Below are positions 44,043 through 52,438 of a stretch of 64,000 nucleotides of DNA, piece after piece; position 1 is the first letter of the stretch; each line of letters begins with the position of its first letter. This DNA is from Bacteroidota bacterium (GTDB lineage: Bacteria; Bacteroidota; Bacteroidia; Flavobacteriales_D; Crocinitomicaceae), in the NCBI GenBank assembly GCA_006226425.1, contig SBGX01000005.1:1-64000 (forward strand), given 5' to 3'. Position numbers and translations under genes: made by a program. Under the pieces are notes generated by a model that was given only the letters and a program-made list of their open reading frames with translations, did not search any database and was not told the DNA's origin.

Positions 44043-45107
44043 TTATGCTTTTACTCTTGCAAATTCCTTCATTACTTCCACTAATACCCGCACACTGTCA
44101 ATTTCCAAAGCATTGTATAGGGAAGCGCGGTACCCACCGACAGATCGGTGCCCTGGTAAGCCAACGATATCCGCAGACTTCCAGTTTTTATCGAATTCCT
44201 CTTTCAAACTTTCATCGGTCAATTTGAAGGTCACATTCATTTTTGAACGATCTTCTTTGGCGACGGTTCCTTCGAACAAAGGGTTTGAGTCTATTTCTTG
44301 GTACAACAACGCTGCTTTCGCATCATTTTGTTTTTGCTTTTCCTTCACTCCACCATGCGCCTGCAAATCTTTCAAATTCAGCATCGCTGTATATACTGAA
44401 AATACTGGCGGTGTGTTTAGCATAGAACCTTTATCAGCCTGTTTCTTCAAATCCATGTATGTGGGCATGAACTGAGAAGTTGATTTCCCCAACACCTCAT
44501 CTTTTACGATGTAAAGTGTTGCCCCTGCTGGCCCTAAATTCTTCTGAGCTCCAGCATAGATCAGATCAAAATCAGCTACATTGATCTCTTTCGAAAAAAT
44601 ATCGGAAGACATATCACACACCAGGTGCTTAGCTTTTGGAAAATCATGAAACTGGGTTCCAGCTATCGTATTGTTCGATGTAAAATGCAGATAATCCACA
44701 TCATCCGGACAAACAATTCCTTTTGGGATATAGCTAAAATTACGATCTTGCGACGAGGCAATCTCTAACACCTCAATACCTACTTTTCCCGCTTCCCGAA
44801 TTGCTCCGGAAGACCAGGTTCCTGTGTTGATGTAGGCAGCTCTTTTATGTTCACGCATCATGTTCAATGCGGTAATTGTAAAACCAAGTGTTGCCCCTCC
44901 CTGCAAAAACAAAACAGAGTAACCATCTGGCACTCCCAACACCTTCTTCGTCAGGTCAATTGCTTCATCCATGACCGCTACAAAATCCTTGTGTCTGTGG
45001 GAAACTTCCAAAATGGAAAGTCCATTAAAATCCAAAACGGCTTCTGAAGCCTGCTTAAAAACGGCCTGAGGCAAAATACATGGTCCGGCCCCGAAATTGT
45101 GTTTCAT
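44043..45107 (-). CDS. serC: Phosphoserine aminotransferase
   Basis: 354 residues. HNFGAGPCILPQAV at the start, LFLQGGATLGF, and YAGAQKNLGPAG (PLP lysine) identify SerC, which makes phosphoserine from 3-phosphohydroxypyruvate. HRSVGGYRASLYNAL near the C-terminus is the substrate loop. It heads a four-gene run with serA; the reaction order of the pathway is dehydrogenase then aminotransferase. Confidence 0.94.
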   Translation of the reverse strand: MKHNFGAGPCILPQAVFKQASEAVLDFNGLSILEVSHRHKDFVAVMDEAIDLTKKVLGVPDGYSVLFLQGGATLGFTITALNMMREHKRAAYINTGTWSSGAIREAGKVGIEVLEIASSQDRNFSYIPKGIVCPDDVDYLHFTSNNTIAGTQFHDFPKAKHLVCDMSSDIFSKEINVADFDLIYAGAQKNLGPAGATLYIVKDEVLGKSTSQFMPTYMDLKKQADKGSMLNTPPVFSVYTAMLNLKDLQAHGGVKEKQKQNDAKAALLYQEIDSNPLFEGTVAKEDRSKMNVTFKLTDESLKEEFDKNWKSADIVGLPGHRSVGGYRASLYNALEIDSVRVLVEVMKEFARVKA

Positions 45108-45140
45108 GATCTTTATTCTTTGTTATGTATCTGATATCCT

Positions 45141-45167
45141 AAAAAAAAAGCCACTTAACAAAGTGGC
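45141..45167 (-). terminator. Rho-independent terminator of the bTHX gene
   Basis: GCCACTT/AAGTGGC stem (45150-45156, 45161-45167) with a 4-base loop, followed on the minus strand by nine T residues. Confidence 0.8.
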
Positions 45168-45175
45168 CATTATTT

Positions 45176-45469
45176 CTAATCTTCTTTTTTCTCAGCAGCT
45201 TTTTTAGTGGTTGTTTTTTTTGCTGTCTCCGCTTTTGCTTTAGTCGTTGTCGTTTTCTTAGCGGTCGTTGTTTTTTTAGCGGCGGTCGTTGTTTTTTTTG
45301 CTGCCGGCTTTTTTGCTGCCGGTTCCTTTTCTTTTTTCACCGCTGCTGCCTTTTTAGGTTTGGGCTTCGCATCTGCTTTCAGTGTACTTTTCTTTTTTCT
45401 CAGACGACTTACACCGTAGGTCCCTAAAATTCGTTTCCCTTTTGCAGTTTTTCTATCACCCTTTCCCAT
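45176..45469 (-). CDS. Ribosomal protein bTHX with a long histone-like tail
   Basis: 97 residues. Residues 1-27 (MGKGDRKTAKGKRILGTYG) match the small ribosomal protein bTHX, normally about 25-50 residues. The remaining ~70 residues are Lys/Ala/Thr repeats (AAKKTTT, AKKTTTA) like bacterial histone-H1-type proteins. It has its own promoter (TATCTTTG) and terminator. The tail is probably disordered and nucleic-acid binding. Whether it is a true ribosome component or a nucleoid protein with a bTHX-like start is open. Confidence 0.7.
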   Translation of the reverse strand: MGKGDRKTAKGKRILGTYGVSRLRKKKSTLKADAKPKPKKAAAVKKEKEPAAKKPAAKKTTTAAKKTTTAKKTTTTKAKAETAKKTTTKKAAEKKED

Positions 45470-45500
45470 ATACTTATTTTTTTGTTTCTACTTTACGAAA

Positions 45501-45508
45501 CAAAGATA
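45501..45508 (-). promoter_or_regulatory. Promoter -7 element of the bTHX gene
   Basis: TATCTTTG on the minus strand matches the Bacteroidota consensus TAnnTTTG, 31 bases upstream of the start codon. Confidence 0.6.
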
Positions 45509-45544
45509 TAATTCTATTTTGTGATAACAATGATTTTTAGGATT

Positions 45545-46222
45545 TTATCCAAAGCGTTCACGAATCCGCTCTTCTATCTTTTCCCCATTTGTCAGGATGC
45601 TTTTGCACCATGCTATTTTCAGGCGGACCTGTTCTTCCTCACTGAGTTTCCAATGCAGGTCTGACTCTTCCAGTTTGGTTCGAAGGTAACTCATTGAAAT
45701 AGCTACCGAAACTGACAAATTAAAGCTCTCCGTGAAACCGTACATCGGAATTCTAAGCAACTCATCCGCACAATCAATGGCTTCCTGGCTAACCCCTGTC
45801 CATTCGGTTCCAAAAACAAGTGCAATCGGTTTTTTTAAATCAATCTCACGAATACTTTTACTCGCATGAGGTGAGGTCACACAAAGTTGGTATCCTTTTT
45901 TCTTCAGATGTTCGAAACAGGCTTTTGTAGGAGACTCTCCCTCACCATACTGGTACATATCTACCCAGTTTCCTGCGCCCCGGGCAATTTCCCGTTGTGG
46001 CGTGTATTCATGATCCTTTTCAATGATATGGACATCCTGAATCCCAAGACATTCACAACTTCTAAGGATCGCACTGGCGTTGTGATCCTGATGAGCATTT
46101 TCGACCACTACTGTTAGGTGGCGAGTTCGATCGGCAGCAATTCGCTCATAGAGCTCCTTTTTGTTTTCCGATACAATGTCATAAAACGCCTCAAGTACTT
46201 TTTGATCCATTGCAAGTTTCAT
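45545..46222 (-). CDS. trmH: tRNA (guanosine-2'-O-)-methyltransferase TrmH (SpoU family)
   Basis: 225 residues. SPOUT motifs are visible: motif 1 NASAILRSCECLGI (binding Arg), motif 2 LVFGTEWTGVS and motif 3 IPMYGFTESFNLSVSVAI. They fit TrmH, which methylates G18 of tRNA. The helical C-terminal extension is typical. A start at the later in-frame Met (residue 5) is possible. Solitary on the minus strand after the HU terminator. Confidence 0.88.
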   Translation of the reverse strand: MKLAMDQKVLEAFYDIVSENKKELYERIAADRTRHLTVVVENAHQDHNASAILRSCECLGIQDVHIIEKDHEYTPQREIARGAGNWVDMYQYGEGESPTKACFEHLKKKGYQLCVTSPHASKSIREIDLKKPIALVFGTEWTGVSQEAIDCADELLRIPMYGFTESFNLSVSVAISMSYLRTKLEESDLHWKLSEEEQVRLKIAWCKSILTNGEKIEERIRERFG

Positions 46223-46228
46223 TCAAAA

Positions 46229-46258
46229 AAGAAAGGTAGTCTCCCGACTACCTTTCTT
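46229..46258 (-). terminator. Rho-independent terminator of the HU gene
   Basis: A 13-bp perfect stem (46229-46241, 46246-46258) with a 4-base loop, followed on the minus strand by TTTTTT. It lies between the HU gene stop and the trmH start. Confidence 0.85.
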
Positions 46259-46276
46259 AATGCTCTAAGTGGTTTC

Positions 46277-46549
46277 TTAGTTTACAGAAGCTGCCAACTC
46301 TGCACCAGCTTTAAACTTAACTACTTTTTTAGCAGCAATCTTAATTTCTTTACCAGTCTGAGGGTTTCTTCCTGTTCTAGCATCTCTTTTAGTTACTGAG
46401 AAAGAACCGAATCCAACAAGTGAAATACGATCTCCTTTTTTCAATGCACTAGAAGTTGCGTTTACAAATCCGTCCAATGCTCTTTTAGCATCAGCTTTAG
46501 TCAACCCAGACTCAGATGCGATAGCATCAATCAATTCTGCTTTGTTCAT
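46277..46549 (-). CDS. hup: HU-family DNA-binding protein
   Basis: 90 residues. The complete HU fold is present: helices 1-40 with IDAIASESGLTKADAK, the core ISLVGFGSFSV, and the arm TGRNPQTGKEIKI. HU bends and packages DNA as a dimer. It has a promoter TATATTTG at 46582-46589 and a strong terminator, so it is a separate transcription unit. Confidence 0.95.
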   Translation of the reverse strand: MNKAELIDAIASESGLTKADAKRALDGFVNATSSALKKGDRISLVGFGSFSVTKRDARTGRNPQTGKEIKIAAKKVVKFKAGAELAASVN

Positions 46550-46581
46550 AGTTATGGTTTTAATTAAATTTATTTACTGAA

Positions 46582-46589
46582 CAAATATA
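46582..46589 (-). promoter_or_regulatory. Promoter -7 element of the HU gene
   Basis: TATATTTG on the minus strand, a full TAnnTTTG match 32 bases upstream of the HU start. Confidence 0.6.
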
Positions 46590-46824
46590 GTCTAAAATCC
46601 ACGCCAAATGCGACTTTCAAGAAAAAAAACGGTCCTTTGTTAATAAATGTGCCTAAATGTTAATAAGAAAACAAGCTGAATTGACAGCTAATTGTGTTAT
46701 AACCAGATGGTTAACTCTTATTTTTTAAACAATTCCGATTTTTCACAAATTTCTAAAAAAATGAGTAAAAAGCCCAAAAACAGTGCGAAGCAGAAGGTTT
46801 CAACTTCTCCCAAACAGTCGTATT

Positions 46825-47769
46825 TTAGATCAATTTCCAGACTTTGTTTCCATAACCTGCATAAAAAGACTGTGTGGTCAATCTCTTTTTCCCCTCGGGC
46901 TGCAGTTCGCTTACCTTTAAATAGCAATCTCCACAAGGAAAGTATATACCCTCTTTCTGAATCAATACATTTTTAGGATCTGTCACCGGCATTTCGGTTT
47001 GTTCTGTCCGAAACAGTTTCACGGTCTTCATTCCCCCTCCTTCTTCCTGGATTGTTGTCCAGGCAGTTGGATAAGGAGACAAGCCCCGACAATGGTTATG
47101 TACTTCCTTTGCGTCTTTTGTCCAGTCAACCTCACACATTGGTTTGAAAATCTTCGGAGCCGAATTCATCTTTTTTCCTTCTAGCAGTTTCCCTTGTTCA
47201 ATTCCAACCGCCTCTCCGCTTTCGATCTTCTTCAATGTGGCATTGACCAGGCTCTTCCCTAACAACATCAGTCGGTCATGCAACTCTCCTGCCGTTTCAT
47301 TCGGTCCGATCTCCAGGCTCTCTTGTTCAATGACCTTTCCAGTATCTATTTCTTTCTCTATAAAGAAAGTCGTTACTCCCGTCTTTGTCTCTCCGTTGAT
47401 CAGCGCCCAATTGATTGGCGCTGCCCCTCGATAATCAGGCAATAAGGACGCATGCAAATTGATTGTTCCCTTGGGAGGCATTTGCCAAACTACTTCTGGC
47501 AGCATTCTAAAAGCCACAACAACAAACAAATCTGCCCCGAGGCTTTTCAATTCTTCTATAAAGGAGCTTTCCTTTAAATTCGTCGGCTGTAAAATCTTAA
47601 GGCCCTGCTCCTGCGCATACACTTTCACTTCACTTTGATTTACTTTCAACCCTCTCCCGGAAGCACGATCAGGTGCCGTAATAACCCCTGCAATCTCCCA
47701 TTTTTCCTCATGCAAATGCTCCAGTATCCCCCGAGCGAATCCCGGAGTTCCCATAAATACGATCTTCAT
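46825..47769 (-). CDS. fmt: Methionyl-tRNA formyltransferase
   Basis: 314 residues. The N-terminal MGTPGFARGIL, catalytic LHASLLPDYRGAAPINWALING and GVTTFFIEKEIDTG identify Fmt, which formylates initiator Met-tRNA. The C-terminal OB-like domain (from about 210) is present. One base after the MATE gene; it is the last gene of the rlmI-MATE-fmt operon. Confidence 0.95.
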   Translation of the reverse strand: MKIVFMGTPGFARGILEHLHEEKWEIAGVITAPDRASGRGLKVNQSEVKVYAQEQGLKILQPTNLKESSFIEELKSLGADLFVVVAFRMLPEVVWQMPPKGTINLHASLLPDYRGAAPINWALINGETKTGVTTFFIEKEIDTGKVIEQESLEIGPNETAGELHDRLMLLGKSLVNATLKKIESGEAVGIEQGKLLEGKKMNSAPKIFKPMCEVDWTKDAKEVHNHCRGLSPYPTAWTTIQEEGGGMKTVKLFRTEQTEMPVTDPKNVLIQKEGIYFPCGDCYLKVSELQPEGKKRLTTQSFYAGYGNKVWKLI

Positions 47770-47770
47770 A

Positions 47771-49102
47771 TCAGATTTTTCTTTTTTTCCAGTTAAAGAA
47801 TTTCAGGTAAATCAATGCCAGTATTCCCATCACTCCAAAATAAATATACTCAACGGACCATACCCAGTAAATTTCCTGTTTTGCCACCTTTATTAATAAA
47901 TAGGCTCCTAATAAATAGGCGCTCACACAACAAAGTTCTATCAGAAAGGTAATATTCGTATTCCCCGAACCATTGATCATATGCATCCGAACCGATACAA
48001 AAGCATATAAAAATATGGAGCCCGCCACATACCTTAATATATTGGCACTGTCTTTCATATAAGCTTCATTCGGATTTACCCAACGAATTAACTCTTCCGG
48101 ATAGAGAATGGCCCCGTGGAAAAATACAGCCAAACAACCAACGGTCAACCAGGTCAATCTTCTTTTTAATAAAGGTATTTCATCTGCCCGCCCCGCTCCA
48201 ATGTATTGTGATATATATGTTTTCGTTGTTCCCGCGAAGCCTCCAATTGGGATAAAAGCCAGAAAATACACTGCTCTGATGTTTTGGGAGACTGTCAATT
48301 CATGCGTTCCCATTTGTTCGATCCAGGTAAAAAAAACGGTCCAGGTTGCCAAAGCAGTAAATCCCTGAAAGAATAAAGGTGCCCCTACTTTCAGAAACTC
48401 CTTCAGACTTTGGACACTCCATGAAAAATTGGCAAATAAGGCATACTTTTTTCCGGTTTTCGAAAATGCTGCCATGGACAACAAAAAGATCATTCCGATC
48501 ATGTCTGCCAAACAGGAAGCTAAGGCTGCTCCTTTCACCCCCATCGCCTGAACTTCTCCAAAGCCAAAAATCAACAGGTAATCCAGTAATACATTCGAGA
48601 CCGCTGTTAAACCAGCACAAATCAAGATCACCCAGGTTTTTCCAATAGCATAAAAGAAGGCCTGTACCCCCAAACTAATGGCCGCAAAAAACAAGGCGTA
48701 TGAACGAACACTCAAAAAGTCGATTTGAGCCTCCGCGATTTCCATATTATTGGAATATGTGGGTAACAAATCTGGCACTACAAAATACAATACGGAAAAT
48801 ACCATGCCCGCTATGCCCAGCAGAGTCAGCGTCCCCGTTCCAAAAATCCTTCCGAGCTCACCCAGTCGATTCTCTCCAACCCTTCTGGCCATCAAAATCT
48901 GGATCCCGTCTCCCATTCCCATGAGGGCCAGGAAAAAGGTCAGATATAATAATCCCGCATTTCCACTTGCATCGTAGGCGACAATGCTATATCTGCTCAA
49001 AAAAGAAGCATCCGTCACAAACACAAATGTTTGAATAAAGCCTGAGATCATCAGCGGAAACGCAACTCCCAGAATGGTTCGATATCGATGATCCAATACC
49101 AT
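47771..49102 (-). CDS. MATE-family multidrug/cation efflux transporter
   Basis: 443 residues with about 12 hydrophobic helices. The N-terminal stretch (ILGVAFPLMISGFIQTFVFVTDASFLSRY) and the internal repeat of six plus six helices fit MATE antiporters. Substrate unknown. Its stop lies one base before fmt, its start two bases after the rRNA methyltransferase gene. Confidence 0.85.
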   Translation of the reverse strand: MVLDHRYRTILGVAFPLMISGFIQTFVFVTDASFLSRYSIVAYDASGNAGLLYLTFFLALMGMGDGIQILMARRVGENRLGELGRIFGTGTLTLLGIAGMVFSVLYFVVPDLLPTYSNNMEIAEAQIDFLSVRSYALFFAAISLGVQAFFYAIGKTWVILICAGLTAVSNVLLDYLLIFGFGEVQAMGVKGAALASCLADMIGMIFLLSMAAFSKTGKKYALFANFSWSVQSLKEFLKVGAPLFFQGFTALATWTVFFTWIEQMGTHELTVSQNIRAVYFLAFIPIGGFAGTTKTYISQYIGAGRADEIPLLKRRLTWLTVGCLAVFFHGAILYPEELIRWVNPNEAYMKDSANILRYVAGSIFLYAFVSVRMHMINGSGNTNITFLIELCCVSAYLLGAYLLIKVAKQEIYWVWSVEYIYFGVMGILALIYLKFFNWKKRKI

Positions 49103-49104
49103 TC

Positions 49105-50280
49105 TTAGTCACTCACTTCTATCACTAATCCCTTAAGGTATTCTCCTTCCGGATGGTAAGCATCAATTGGATGGTCGGCCGGTTGGTGCAATTGTTCCAA
49201 TATTCGAACTCTCCTGCCACTTTCCATAGCTGCTGCGATGATCGTATTCGTAAACAGTGTCTTGTCCACTACCTGAGAGCAGGAAAAGGTAAAGATCAAT
49301 CCACCGGATCGAATTTGTCGCATGGCATGCAGATTCAATCGCTTATATCCCTGTACGGCCTGATGTCTCTTGTTTCGATGTTTTGCAAATGCTGGTGGAT
49401 CAAGAATTATGATATCATATTGGTCTCCCAATTCTTTCATGTACTCCATGGCATCTGCCACCACCGACCGATGTTTGCTCTCCATTCCATTCAACCGAAC
49501 GTTTTCTTCTGTCAATTCAATGGCTTTTCTGGAACTATCCAGTGACACCACTTCCGTAGCTCCTCCCTGAATGGCCGCCAGACTAAATCCTCCTGTGTAA
49601 CAAAAGCAGTTCAACACTTTTTTGTCGCGGGCATATTTCCCTAGCAAAGCTCTATTTTCCCGTTGATCTATGAAAAAACCTGTTTTCTGTCCACTTACCC
49701 AGTCAATCGCATACTGAATTCCGTGCTCTTTTGCCTGATGGGGACAAGCTGCTGTTCCATACCTGTATCCATCCTTAGCTCCCACCCGTTCTGGCAAGGC
49801 ACCACTCGATTTTTCATAGACGGCCGTCAATTCCTCTTTCAAAGCCCCCTTCAGTCCTTCCACAATCCACTCAACGGATTGATGCATACCGATGCTATGG
49901 CACTGTATAATTGCAACACCAGCATAATAATCGACAATCAAACCTGGTAAGCCATCTCCTTCTCCATGAACCAATCTCAGGATTTGATTATCCTCCCGAA
50001 ACAAGCCCAATTTTTTTCTAAGCACAACCGCAGCTTCAATTCTTCTTCGAAAAAATTCCGCATTGATCTCCGTATCCTCGAAACTCAATATCCGAACAGC
50101 AATCGTACTGGCATGAAAATGACCCAATGCAAAAAAAAGTCCCCGGTGATCACATACCCGAACCACTTCTCCCTCTTTCAATCCTGAAGTATCTGACTCA
50201 ATGGCACCTGAAAAAATCCAGGGATGTCTTCGCGACACCAAATCAAATTTCTTTCTGCTCAGCTTTATCGTATCGTACAT
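49105..50280 (-). CDS. rlmI: RlmI/RlmK-type rRNA methyltransferase with PUA domain
   Basis: 391 residues from the ATG at 50280 (MYDTIKLSRKKF); an upstream start at 50349 is less likely. PUA domain at 1-80 (RRHPWIFSGAIES), SAM site VLNCFCYTGGFSLAAIQGGA, catalytic motif LDPPAFAK and a C-terminal TFSCSQVVD. The family methylates cytosine C5 in 23S rRNA. Function assigned by family; exact position unknown, so the gene symbol is tentative. Confidence 0.82.
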   Translation of the reverse strand: MYDTIKLSRKKFDLVSRRHPWIFSGAIESDTSGLKEGEVVRVCDHRGLFFALGHFHASTIAVRILSFEDTEINAEFFRRRIEAAVVLRKKLGLFREDNQILRLVHGEGDGLPGLIVDYYAGVAIIQCHSIGMHQSVEWIVEGLKGALKEELTAVYEKSSGALPERVGAKDGYRYGTAACPHQAKEHGIQYAIDWVSGQKTGFFIDQRENRALLGKYARDKKVLNCFCYTGGFSLAAIQGGATEVVSLDSSRKAIELTEENVRLNGMESKHRSVVADAMEYMKELGDQYDIIILDPPAFAKHRNKRHQAVQGYKRLNLHAMRQIRSGGLIFTFSCSQVVDKTLFTNTIIAAAMESGRRVRILEQLHQPADHPIDAYHPEGEYLKGLVIEVSD

Positions 50281-50382
50281 CTGTTGACCTGTCTCAATGG
50301 ATAAGTCAACGAAAGTAGCAATTAATCGGACATTCGGACTATACACCACTCAAAGTGGCCCCATATTTCATCAAGTTCTTTC

Positions 50383-51030
50383 CTAAAAAAGGAATTCCCA
50401 CAGATTCTCTGGTCTTAACCCTATGATTCCACTCAAAGCATAAAGGAGAAGCGTCATTCCAAATACAAAGACAAAGAAAGTGGTCCATTGAGAACGCTTA
50501 ATTTTCTGAGTTTCATGTTGGTCATTCAGCTCGCAAGACTCTCCCGGACAGTACTTTGCCTCTTCCGGATAAAAGCGCTTGTAAACAATGCAACCCAGGC
50601 AAATCCCGAAGACCGATTCAAAAAACAAGAAAAGGAGGCAAATCAAACAGATGAGTCCGGTCAAAAAACTATAGGTATTAAGAACTATAAGCAGCACAAA
50701 CATCAAGCTTGCAAGTAACAGACCTATTTTCCAGGCAAATTGTTTTTGTGCGGCACCAACAAATTCCGGCAATTGATTTCGAACAATCCATCTCCCCAAA
50801 ATCAAGGTAGGTGCCTGGCGAGGTGTTATGTGCAATCGAATGATGAAATCAAGCAAAAAGATGATGACGAAGTATTTGGCGGCAACAAAGTTTCCCTGAA
50901 AAATGATGAACATTAGTGAAAGGAATGCTCCCAGAAATAGAATTCCTGCTGAGGCTCGAATTTCACGCTCATTAAGAACCGGAACGGAATATCCGTCCAC
51001 CATATCGCCAAACTGTGCGCTCGTTTTCAT
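50383..51030 (-). CDS. DUF4395 membrane protein
   Basis: 215 residues with five or six membrane helices. IRASAGILFLGAFLSLMF at the start, RLHITPRQAPTLILGR and the cysteine motif CLGCIVYKRF plus a CPGESC are typical of DUF4395. The cysteine pairs suggest a redox or metal role. It is 11 bases downstream of the AraC-type regulator on the same strand and may be cotranscribed with it. Confidence 0.75.
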   Translation of the reverse strand: MKTSAQFGDMVDGYSVPVLNEREIRASAGILFLGAFLSLMFIIFQGNFVAAKYFVIIFLLDFIIRLHITPRQAPTLILGRWIVRNQLPEFVGAAQKQFAWKIGLLLASLMFVLLIVLNTYSFLTGLICLICLLFLFFESVFGICLGCIVYKRFYPEEAKYCPGESCELNDQHETQKIKRSQWTTFFVFVFGMTLLLYALSGIIGLRPENLWEFLF

Positions 51031-51041
51031 GTCTAATCCAT

Positions 51042-51911
51042 TTAAAATCTAACGCAAAATAAGGCCTTAAGATTTACATCTATTTTGCAACTCTTGCTAT
51101 TTCCTGGCAACCTTGATAAAAATGGTTCTGGGTGTCGAAAAATAGTCGAATTCCCGGTGTTTTCTTTCGAAGGGATTTTGATTCGCTCATGTCCAACCAG
51201 AGAGTCTATTCTGTAAAGGGAAGGATCGATTATCTGCTCTTTAAAAGCTACCAATCGCTCCATAAGTTGTTGAAAAGGACCACAAACATCAAAATAAGTG
51301 TAATATCCCTCTTCAATTTCAAAAACTTTCGCCGCCTTGTACTTTTCTTCAGAACCTAGTTCCGGTCCTGCATAATACCTACTCTCTTCAGGAGCCTTGT
51401 GGAAGGGCGCATCCAAAAAAACACCATAAAGATAAGCTCTCTTTTCTGCCAATTTTTCCAGCGAATGATACAGTTTAGCAATATTTGTTTCGAGCAAATT
51501 GGATGGAGATGCCACAATCACTCGTTTATTCAAATAAACAATAGGAATGCGATCACTCTTACGAACATTGTTGTTTTCCATGCTTTGTATTGCCTTGCTC
51601 TTCTGATACTGAGATGGAGGCAGTCCGTAAAAACCTTGAAAGGACCGCGCGAAAACGGAAGGGGAAGAATAACCACATTCAAAAGCTACGTCGGCTTGAC
51701 TCGCTTCCGGATACATAATTAAAAAATGAGCCGCGTGTTCCAGACGAATTCGGTTGACATACTTTGCAGGAGAACACCCTATTTCCTGATTAAACAAACG
51801 CTGAAAATGAAACTTTGACAAACCTGCTACGGATGCCAGATTCTCCAAATCCAGATTCTGCCTGAAATGTTTCGAAATGTGTAAAATCGCTTTTTCAACC
51901 CGATGATCCAT
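51042..51911 (-). CDS. AraC-family regulator with GyrI-like domain, 3' end probably frameshifted
   Basis: 289 residues. Two AraC helix-turn-helix motifs at 1-105 (LDLENLASVAGLSKFHFQRLF, ADVAFECGYSSPSVFARSF) and a GyrI-like effector domain at about 125-240 (VIVASPSNLL, YYTYFDVCGPFQQL). In the annotated frame the last ~50 residues are unusual. In the +1 frame the DNA from about 51175 reads a plausible GyrI end (REFDYFSTPRTIFIKVARK) and stops at 51097. A one-base indel near 51165-51185 is likely. The ligand is unknown; regulator of the neighbouring DUF4395 gene is possible. Confidence 0.75.
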   Translation of the reverse strand: MDHRVEKAILHISKHFRQNLDLENLASVAGLSKFHFQRLFNQEIGCSPAKYVNRIRLEHAAHFLIMYPEASQADVAFECGYSSPSVFARSFQGFYGLPPSQYQKSKAIQSMENNNVRKSDRIPIVYLNKRVIVASPSNLLETNIAKLYHSLEKLAEKRAYLYGVFLDAPFHKAPEESRYYAGPELGSEEKYKAAKVFEIEEGYYTYFDVCGPFQQLMERLVAFKEQIIDPSLYRIDSLVGHERIKIPSKENTGNSTIFRHPEPFLSRLPGNSKSCKIDVNLKALFCVRF

Positions 51912-51988
51912 CCCTGATTCTTTTACTCCTCTGTTAAAATTAAGCCTTGCAAATTAACGATTAAAACGAATTTCGATCCGGTATTCGC

Positions 51989-51996
51989 TATATTTG
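51989..51996 (+). promoter_or_regulatory. Promoter -7 element for the 52019 operon
   Basis: TATATTTG fits TAnnTTTG and stands 22 bases upstream of the first start codon of the plus-strand gene group. Confidence 0.55.
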
Positions 51997-52018
51997 CGAG
52001 GTACTAGGATTTCAACTC

Positions 52019-52438
52019 ATGCTTCTTAAACTTCATTTTTTTCTTTTGAACGAGGATTTTTCACCAGAATACGCTGAGGCGAATCACGACGGCAAAGAAT
52101 CGGAAAACAACCGCCTGTACGAATGGGAAGATGCTCTGGAAATCAGGGAGGTTAAACAAGTTGATTTCGAAAGAAACGGACAGGTTCTTCTACAAGGCGT
52201 ATTGCCGAATGATGAAGCATTTTCTCACCTCGTTGCCGGAATGTTTGTCATCCGCATCGAAACTGAAGAAGGACAGGAAGCAAAATTAGGCGTTTCCGAA
52301 AGTATTCTGGATCGCTACGAATGGGATGAAAATGAGGCACTGCTGAAAGTCTACATCAAAGATTACGAACCACATGGAAACCCTGCTCCGGGAATCTATA
52401 TTGCATCCAAGGAGTTTCCCAAAGAGCTTGTTTTCTGA
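52019..52438 (+). CDS. Hypothetical acidic protein (139 aa)
   Basis: The protein is acidic throughout and beta-rich, with no signal peptide or recognised family (LVAGMFVIRIETEEG, ILDRYEWDENEALLK). The ATG at 52019 follows a good promoter. Its stop overlaps the ABC ATPase start by one base (TGATG), so the two are translationally coupled. Function unknown. Confidence 0.55.
   Translation: MLLKLHFFLLNEDFSPEYAEANHDGKESENNRLYEWEDALEIREVKQVDFERNGQVLLQGVLPNDEAFSHLVAGMFVIRIETEEGQEAKLGVSESILDRYEWDENEALLKVYIKDYEPHGNPAPGIYIASKEFPKELVF

Noticed and set aside
46692..46976. Plus-strand frame between the HU and fmt genes
   Set aside because: It runs antisense into the fmt 3' end and has no coding signature.
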